This document shows, piece by piece, positions 58,916 through 64,000 of a stretch of DNA of 64,000 nt (positions are counted from its first letter, which is position 1; each line of letters starts with the position of its first letter). Position numbers and translations under genes: made by a program. The notes below the pieces were generated by a model, which worked only from the letters and a program-made list of their open reading frames with translations, did not search any database and had not been told where the DNA came from. The stretch comes from Triticum aestivum (Eukaryota > Streptophyta > Magnoliopsida > Poales > Poaceae): positions 376,026,189 through 376,090,188 of the forward strand of contig NC_057798.1 of assembly GCF_018294505.1 (NCBI RefSeq), in the 5' to 3' direction.

Positions 58916-59810
58916 TGTTACACCCACAGCCCCTACCGCTACATATACCGGACCAACTACTAGAGCTCGCGCATGCTAATTAAATTATTAGGTACTTTCG
59001 TTTCTTGGTAATGATTCTAATGTTCATGAGAATATGATGCTGCCTAAATTGGATAGATTTGTTTTGCTTACAAATGAAGGGCCTAGCTTGGAGAAGAATG
59101 GACATTGGAGCAAGAACAAGCATGGAGATGATGCCATGCGCAAGGGGAACAAGAACGGAGTTACAAGTGATGAATTCAGGACTTTGAAGCCACCATAATG
59201 GGTGCATGAAGCCTTGGATGAAATATACAAGATGCCACTTCATAAATTTCGTCCCGAGGCTATTCTAGGTGCTGCGTCACCTTATTATTGGGCCAGGCCC
59301 TTGTAATTTCAAAATACATAAGTATAGGCTATTTTTAGAGTCCGTATGTGTGGGGAAACAAGAGATAGGGTTGATTTCGGACCCCTCCACCAAGGGCCAC
59401 GAAATTCCCCCCTCTTCCTCCATATATACAGCCCTTAGGGCACCGTTTAGACTTTGGGTTTTGTTTAGATTAAAGTTCTCCATAGCTGCAACTTCGCGTA
59501 CTTCGTTTGTGTTCAACGACCAGACAAAGGCGTCATAGAACCCCACCTTGATCAATAAAGCTTTCATCTTATATTCGCAATATCCAGATTGCAATCTCAG
59601 TTTCTTGCTCGTTCTTCATTTGCTTGCAGGAAACAGACCCTCGTGGTCAGGTTGATCGTGCTCTGGCGTGGTCAATAACCTCTCAGAGTTGGTTTAGCGA
59701 TTGCTAAGGCGCGACGTCCTCGCACGTTCGTAGTCGGATCGTCAAAGTCGACTTCCACCAAAGCGAAATCCATCATCTAATCGAAAGACGGGACACCTTG
59801 GCCTCTACCA
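58916..59810 (+). repeat. 5' LTR of element G
   Basis: The right end is fixed by CTACCA, AG, then TGGTATCA. The left end is placed at TGTTACACCC, where element F coding sense stops; it could shift by tens of bases. ACCAT (58911-58915) would be the target duplication. A TATA-like CATATATACAG lies at 59421-59431. Confidence 0.6.
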
Positions 59811-59812
59811 AG

Positions 59813-59820
59813 TGGTATCA
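59813..59820 (+). other. Primer binding site, element G (short)
   Basis: TGGTATCA, two bases after the LTR, matches the end of initiator tRNA-Met for eight bases only, then diverges (TATTTCC). Confidence 0.65.
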
Positions 59821-61016
59821 TATTTCCAGGTTGCTCGTTGAGATTTTACAGTTTTTCGTAGTTTAGATCGAGTCTGTTCTTCATACCTATAGTCCACGAA
59901 AAAAGCCACAAAAAATTTAGGGTTAGTTCATCATATCCGAACCAATCTGAGCCTTTGCATAATCTTTTTAGGGTTTTGCTTTGTTGAATTTGTGGTTGCA
60001 TCGTCGTGTCTAGTTGCTGGTCTTAGCGTCTAGTCTTTTAGAGTTTCGAGTTCTGGTCATAAGTTGTCACGCCGCCACCGCACCATCATCATCGCCCCTG
60101 CCACCTACCACCACCGCTCTGCATCCATATCCATAAACCACTACCAATTCGTGTCCATATACCACAACCGATCCATATCCATATACTACCACCATTGCCA
60201 TATACCACCACCATATATCCACCACCAATCCGAGTTCCTTGCATATTAGGTTTGTTTTCGAGATTTATCTAGTTTCCGATTCGTGTTTCCTTGCCGGAGT
60301 AGGTTTCAAAAAAAAAGAGTCCGGAAACCACCCTCTGTTTAGGCCCAAAATTTTCCAAAAATGCACTTGACAAAAAAAATTTGGCTATCCTATTTTTAGG
60401 TGTTTCTGAGCGTATTGAGACAATCGCCGTTATAGAAAGTTTTTTTTGACCCGTTTCTAGTTTTTGGGTCTGGGCAGTCGAAAAAAAATTGGTCGAAAAA
60501 ATTTCATGCCCATCCTGTCAGTTTGACCTGGGAAGAGTTTTGAGACACTCGCCATTATAGTGATTTTTCGCAAAAAACGAAAAAAAAGAGCAGCGCAAAA
60601 AAAAGAACGAAAAAAAATTCCAGAGTGTGCTTTTCCCTTGTTTACGTGCAGCGCCTGATTTTGTTAGTGTTCTAGGCTCGCGTCTCTAGCACGGTCTAGC
60701 CTAGGACCAGCACAGTACCATCGTTGAGCGTTTATTCAACTTTGCATTTCTGAATTGATCATTGCTGACCCTTTTTGCTACCATATTATAAGCCTTCCTA
60801 GCTCCACATACATCTACGTCGTGCGTTTGACTCTCCCTGGTAATCGCTCTATCCAAGCATTGAGAGTTTTGACTACAACAGTTGCCGATCACCACCTGCT
60901 GCTGGGTAAGAACTGGTAAGAATTTGAGATTTGCTTGACGGGTTTGTGATACACCACCACCACTTCTTAGTAGTCTGTAGGATCATATTCTTTTGTGTTT
61001 CTATTTGCTGCTAACC
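59821..61016 (+). other. 5' leader of element G
   Basis: Non-coding, with poly-A runs at 60307-60620 and a CCACCA/ATATCC-rich stretch at 60065-60240. No gene is seen. Confidence 0.65.
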
Positions 61017-64000
61017 ATGGTAGGATCACAAGCCGATGAGACTGATTGGGAGAACTTGACGAACAAACAACTACATGATAAATTTCAGCAAATGATGAGT
61101 GGACAGGTGCAAGATGTGCTAAACAGATTTGACGAGGCCATGGAGAAGATAGATGGCATTGAGAAGATGTTCGAAACAAAGCTTGATAGCAAGTTTAATG
61201 AATTGCTCGCGCATTTTCCACAACCACCGCCGGCTGCACCTATCGCACCTCTGCAACAACAACAACAACGCCTCCTTCCGAATCAGTATGGACGAGCGAA
61301 GCGTGTTCCTATTGAGGATGGCCAAACTTCTGGTGCTACTGTTCCTGTTGTTGATGCTTCTTTGGCTCCTGCTACTGCTGCTGCTGGTACCCAGGAGGAT
61401 GATGAGTATGCGGGCGATTATGAGGATGAGGTTGATCAAAATCAGAACTACGTGCAGCCACCAGCACCACCACCAGCAGGTCGACCTCAGGTATATATTC
61501 GTAATGGTAGGCATGCACCACCACCTCAGGTACGAGATGATGTCCATATTCCTAAACTGAAATTGAATATTCCACCATTTGAGGGTAGATATGTTCCTGA
61601 TATATATCTTACTTGGGAGTTAGAAACTGAACAACATTTTACATGTTTACAATATCCCGAGGAGAGATGGGTTGCTGCTGCTGTTTGTGCTTTCACTAGT
61701 TTTGCATGTGTATGGTGGTCTGAACATTGTAGATTATATCCTATTCCAGCTACTTGGGCTGCTTTGAAAACTGCTATGCGTACTCGTTGGGTTCCACCAT
61801 ATTATCAACGTGAATTGCTTCAAAAATTACAGCGCTTAAGACAAGGAAAAAATTCTGGAGAAGAATATTATCAGGAATTACAAACTGGCATGATTAGATG
61901 TGGTATTGTTGAGGAGAATGAAGTTATGCTTGCACGTTTTACGGGTGGATTAAATAGAGAGATTCAGACCATTCTAGAGTATAAGGAGTATACTAATATC
62001 ACTCGTTTATTCCATCTTGCTTGTAAAGCTGAACGTGAAGTGCAGGATCGACAAGCAATGGCGCGCACTAACTTTTCTGCAGGTCGACCTTCCTCATGGA
62101 CACCGCATGCATCTTCTACTTCCACTACACCAGCACCTCCAGCAGGTGCCACCTCCAGCCGTGATCCAAGAAAGCAGGCACAACCACCACTATCTGCCAA
62201 GAGCGCACCTGCCGGACCTACACAGAGCTCTTCTTCTTCCATGGCATCAACAGGGCACACAAGTGATATTATTTGTCGTCGTTGTAAAGGAAGAGGTCAT
62301 TATGCGCGAGAATGCAAATCTCAGCGTGTGATGATTGCTACTAAGGATGGTGGGTATGAGTCCGCTAGTGACTATGATGAGGAGACTTTGGCTCCTATTA
62401 CACGTGAAGAACATGGTGGAGATGATTTTGATCATGAGATGCAATACATGGCTCCTGAAGACGTTGACAGGTATGAATGTTTAGTTGCTCAACGTGTTTT
62501 GAGTGTGCAGGTCACACAAGCTGAGCAAAATCAGAGGCACAATTTGTTCCATACCAAGGGAGTTGTGAAGGAACGTTATGTGCACGTCATCATAGACGGA
62601 GGGAGCTGTAACAACTTGGCTAGCATGGAGATGGTGGAGAAGCTTTCTCTCACCACAAGACCACATCCACATCCTTACTACATCCAATGGTTCAACAACA
62701 GCGGCAAGGTTAAGGTAACACGTACTATTCGTGTGCATTATAGTATCTCTACATATGCTGATTATGTTGATTGTGATGTGGTACCTATGCAAGCATGTTC
62801 CTTATTACTTGGTAGACCATGGCAATTTGATAAAAATTCTATACACCATGGTAGAAACAATCAGTATACTCTTGTTCATAAGGATAAAAATATTACTTTG
62901 CTTCCTATGACTCCTGATTCCATTTTGAAATATGATATTAATAGAGCTAATAAAGCAAAACAGGAGAAGAATAAGAGTGAAAATCAGATTGTGGCAAAAG
63001 AATTTGAGCAACAAATGAAGCCTAATAATAAACCATCTAGTGTTGCTTCTGAAATTAAATTGAAAAGTGCATGTTTATTTGCCACCAAATCTAATATTGA
63101 TGAGCTAGATTTCAGCAAATCTGTTTGCTATGCTTTTGTGTGCAAAGAGGCATTATTTTCATTCGAGGACGTGCCTTCCTCTTTGCCTCCTGCTGTCACT
63201 AACATTTTGCAGGAGTTCGCTGACGTCTTTCCACAAGACGTGCCACCGGGATTACCGCCTATTCGAGGGATTGAGCATCAGATTGACTTAATACCCGGTG
63301 CTTCACTGCCAAACCGTGCGCCATACCGTACCAATCCAGAGGAGATGAAAGAGATTATGCGTCAAGTACAAGAGCTTCTCGACAAATGTTATATACGCGA
63401 ATCCCTTAGTCCTTGTGTTGTTCCTATTATTCTAGTGCCGAAAAAGGATGGTACATCACGTATGTGTGTTGATTGTAGAGGCATTAATAATATTACTATT
63501 CGTTATCATCATCCTATTCCTAGGCTAGATGATATGCTTGATGAATTGAGCGGCTCTACAATATTCTCCAAAGTTGATTTGCATAGTGGATACCATCAAA
63601 TTCGTATGAAATTGGGAGATGAATGGAAAACAACATTTAAAACTAAGTTTGGATTATATGAGTGGTTAGTCATGCCTTTTGGGTTAACTAATGCACCTAG
63701 TACTTTCATGAGATTAATGAAAGAAGTTTTACGTGCTTTCATTGGACGATTTGTGATAGTTTACTTTGATGACATATTGATTTATAGCAGATCTTTGGAA
63801 GAACATTTGGAACATTTACGTGCTGTTTTTATTGCTCTACGTGATGCATGTTTGTTTGGTAACCTTGGGAAGTGCACCTTTTGCACCGACCGAGTATCTT
63901 TTCTTGGCTATGTTGTTACTCCACAGGGAATTGAAGTTGATAAAGCCAAGATTGAAGCTATTGATAGTTGGCCGCAGCCCAAAACGGTCACACAAGTGAG
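61017..64000 (+). CDS. Gag-Pol polyprotein of element G (partial, open to window end)
   Basis: I followed the frame codon by codon from ATG 61017 to 64000: 994 codons and no stop. Order: a coiled-coil-like N-terminus and Q/P-rich linker (1-180), gag domain (about 185-340; IPPFEGRYVPD, VWWSEHCRL, ARFTGGLNREIQ), CCHC zinc knuckle at residues 420-433 (C420, C423, H428, C433), retropepsin with D527 in IIDGGSCNN, a K/N-rich linker, then reverse transcriptase from about residue 734. RT shows VPKKDGTSRMCVDCRGINN, the MPFGLTNAPSTF motif and the catalytic YFDD at residues 916-919 (63762-63773). All catalytic residues expected so far are present. The product builds particles, processes itself and copies element RNA. 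RNase H and integrase should follow past the edge. It is the only undamaged coding sequence in the window. Confidence 0.92.
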   Translation, partial: MVGSQADETDWENLTNKQLHDKFQQMMSGQVQDVLNRFDEAMEKIDGIEKMFETKLDSKFNELLAHFPQPPPAAPIAPLQQQQQRLLPNQYGRAKRVPIEDGQTSGATVPVVDASLAPATAAAGTQEDDEYAGDYEDEVDQNQNYVQPPAPPPAGRPQVYIRNGRHAPPPQVRDDVHIPKLKLNIPPFEGRYVPDIYLTWELETEQHFTCLQYPEERWVAAAVCAFTSFACVWWSEHCRLYPIPATWAALKTAMRTRWVPPYYQRELLQKLQRLRQGKNSGEEYYQELQTGMIRCGIVEENEVMLARFTGGLNREIQTILEYKEYTNITRLFHLACKAEREVQDRQAMARTNFSAGRPSSWTPHASSTSTTPAPPAGATSSRDPRKQAQPPLSAKSAPAGPTQSSSSSMASTGHTSDIICRRCKGRGHYARECKSQRVMIATKDGGYESASDYDEETLAPITREEHGGDDFDHEMQYMAPEDVDRYECLVAQRVLSVQVTQAEQNQRHNLFHTKGVVKERYVHVIIDGGSCNNLASMEMVEKLSLTTRPHPHPYYIQWFNNSGKVKVTRTIRVHYSISTYADYVDCDVVPMQACSLLLGRPWQFDKNSIHHGRNNQYTLVHKDKNITLLPMTPDSILKYDINRANKAKQEKNKSENQIVAKEFEQQMKPNNKPSSVASEIKLKSACLFATKSNIDELDFSKSVCYAFVCKEALFSFEDVPSSLPPAVTNILQEFADVFPQDVPPGLPPIRGIEHQIDLIPGASLPNRAPYRTNPEEMKEIMRQVQELLDKCYIRESLSPCVVPIILVPKKDGTSRMCVDCRGINNITIRYHHPIPRLDDMLDELSGSTIFSKVDLHSGYHQIRMKLGDEWKTTFKTKFGLYEWLVMPFGLTNAPSTFMRLMKEVLRAFIGRFVIVYFDDILIYSRSLEEHLEHLRAVFIALRDACLFGNLGKCTFCTDRVSFLGYVVTPQGIEVDKAKIEAIDSWPQPKTVTQV

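Larger units (their letters stand above)
58916..64000 (+). mobile_element. Element G: CRM-like chromovirus (Ty3/gypsy), apparently intact, cut by window edge
   Basis: An LTR of about 895 bp, a primer binding site, a 1.2-kb leader, and a single open gag-protease-RT frame that is still open at the window end. The RT sequence has the strongly conserved form of grass centromeric-type chromoviruses (CRM: Cereba/Quinta in Triticeae), for example DELSGSTIFSKVDLHSGYHQ and WLVMPFGLTNAPSTFM. Clade assignment rests on recall. RNase H, integrase, any chromodomain or CR motif, and the 3' LTR lie beyond the window. Confidence 0.8.

Overview
This window looks like intergenic DNA from a large grass genome, most likely a Triticeae species (wheat, goatgrass or barley group). 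It is packed with LTR retrotransposons whose ends and coding domains are typical of that group, they are nested in one another, and Stowaway-type MITE ends are present. By the boundaries given here about 84% of the window is LTR-retrotransposon sequence. I found no host protein-coding gene I would defend, and no tRNA, rRNA, CRISPR or bacterial-type feature. Family names are from memory of terminal and protein motifs, not from a search.

Layout. (1) 1-2880: an LTR on the minus strand that runs off the left edge, inserted in a decayed Ty3/gypsy gag-protease remnant. (2) 3040-14618: element A, an old 11.6-kb non-autonomous LTR element (+) with a copia-type gag remnant and a second ORF (ORF2) behind its own internal TATA box. 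(3) 14619-23720, continuing at 40819-41532: the only non-LTR stretch, about 10 kb, with a local duplication, two tandem repeats, a degenerate pyrimidine-rich repeat field and MITEs. (4) 23726-40813: element B (-), with perfect 5-bp target duplications (ACTAT), the same gag + internally promoted ORF2 layout as A, and arrays of the palindrome TCGGTnnnACCGA upstream of both its LTR and its internal TATA box. (5) 24554-31731: element C (+), nested inside the 3' LTR of B with perfect ATAGC duplications; it has gag and protease remnants, no RT or integrase, and a gene-like unit on the opposite strand. (6) 41533-44643: element E (+), an LTR plus a decayed protease-RT of the same terminal type as C, cut off by (7) 44644-54156: element D (-), with a 4.2-kb LTR and a non-coding 4-kb interior (a LARD, Sukkula-like), whose 3' LTR is truncated. 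(8) 54157-58915: element F, a minus-strand gypsy RT/RNase H-integrase fragment with a gene-like plus-strand unit. (9) 58916-64000: element G (+), an apparently intact chromovirus (CRM-like) with an open gag-protease-RT frame of 994 codons that leaves the window still open.

How the parts relate. A, B, C and D lack a recognisable reverse transcriptase and integrase and would depend on enzymes supplied in trans. C and E share LTR ends and primer-side sequence, so an E-like autonomous relative is the natural helper for C. A and B share an ORF2 protein family and a dual-promoter layout despite unrelated LTRs. Nesting gives a relative order: B entered the duplicated low-copy segment, then C entered B. 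G is the only element here with an undamaged coding frame over the part visible.
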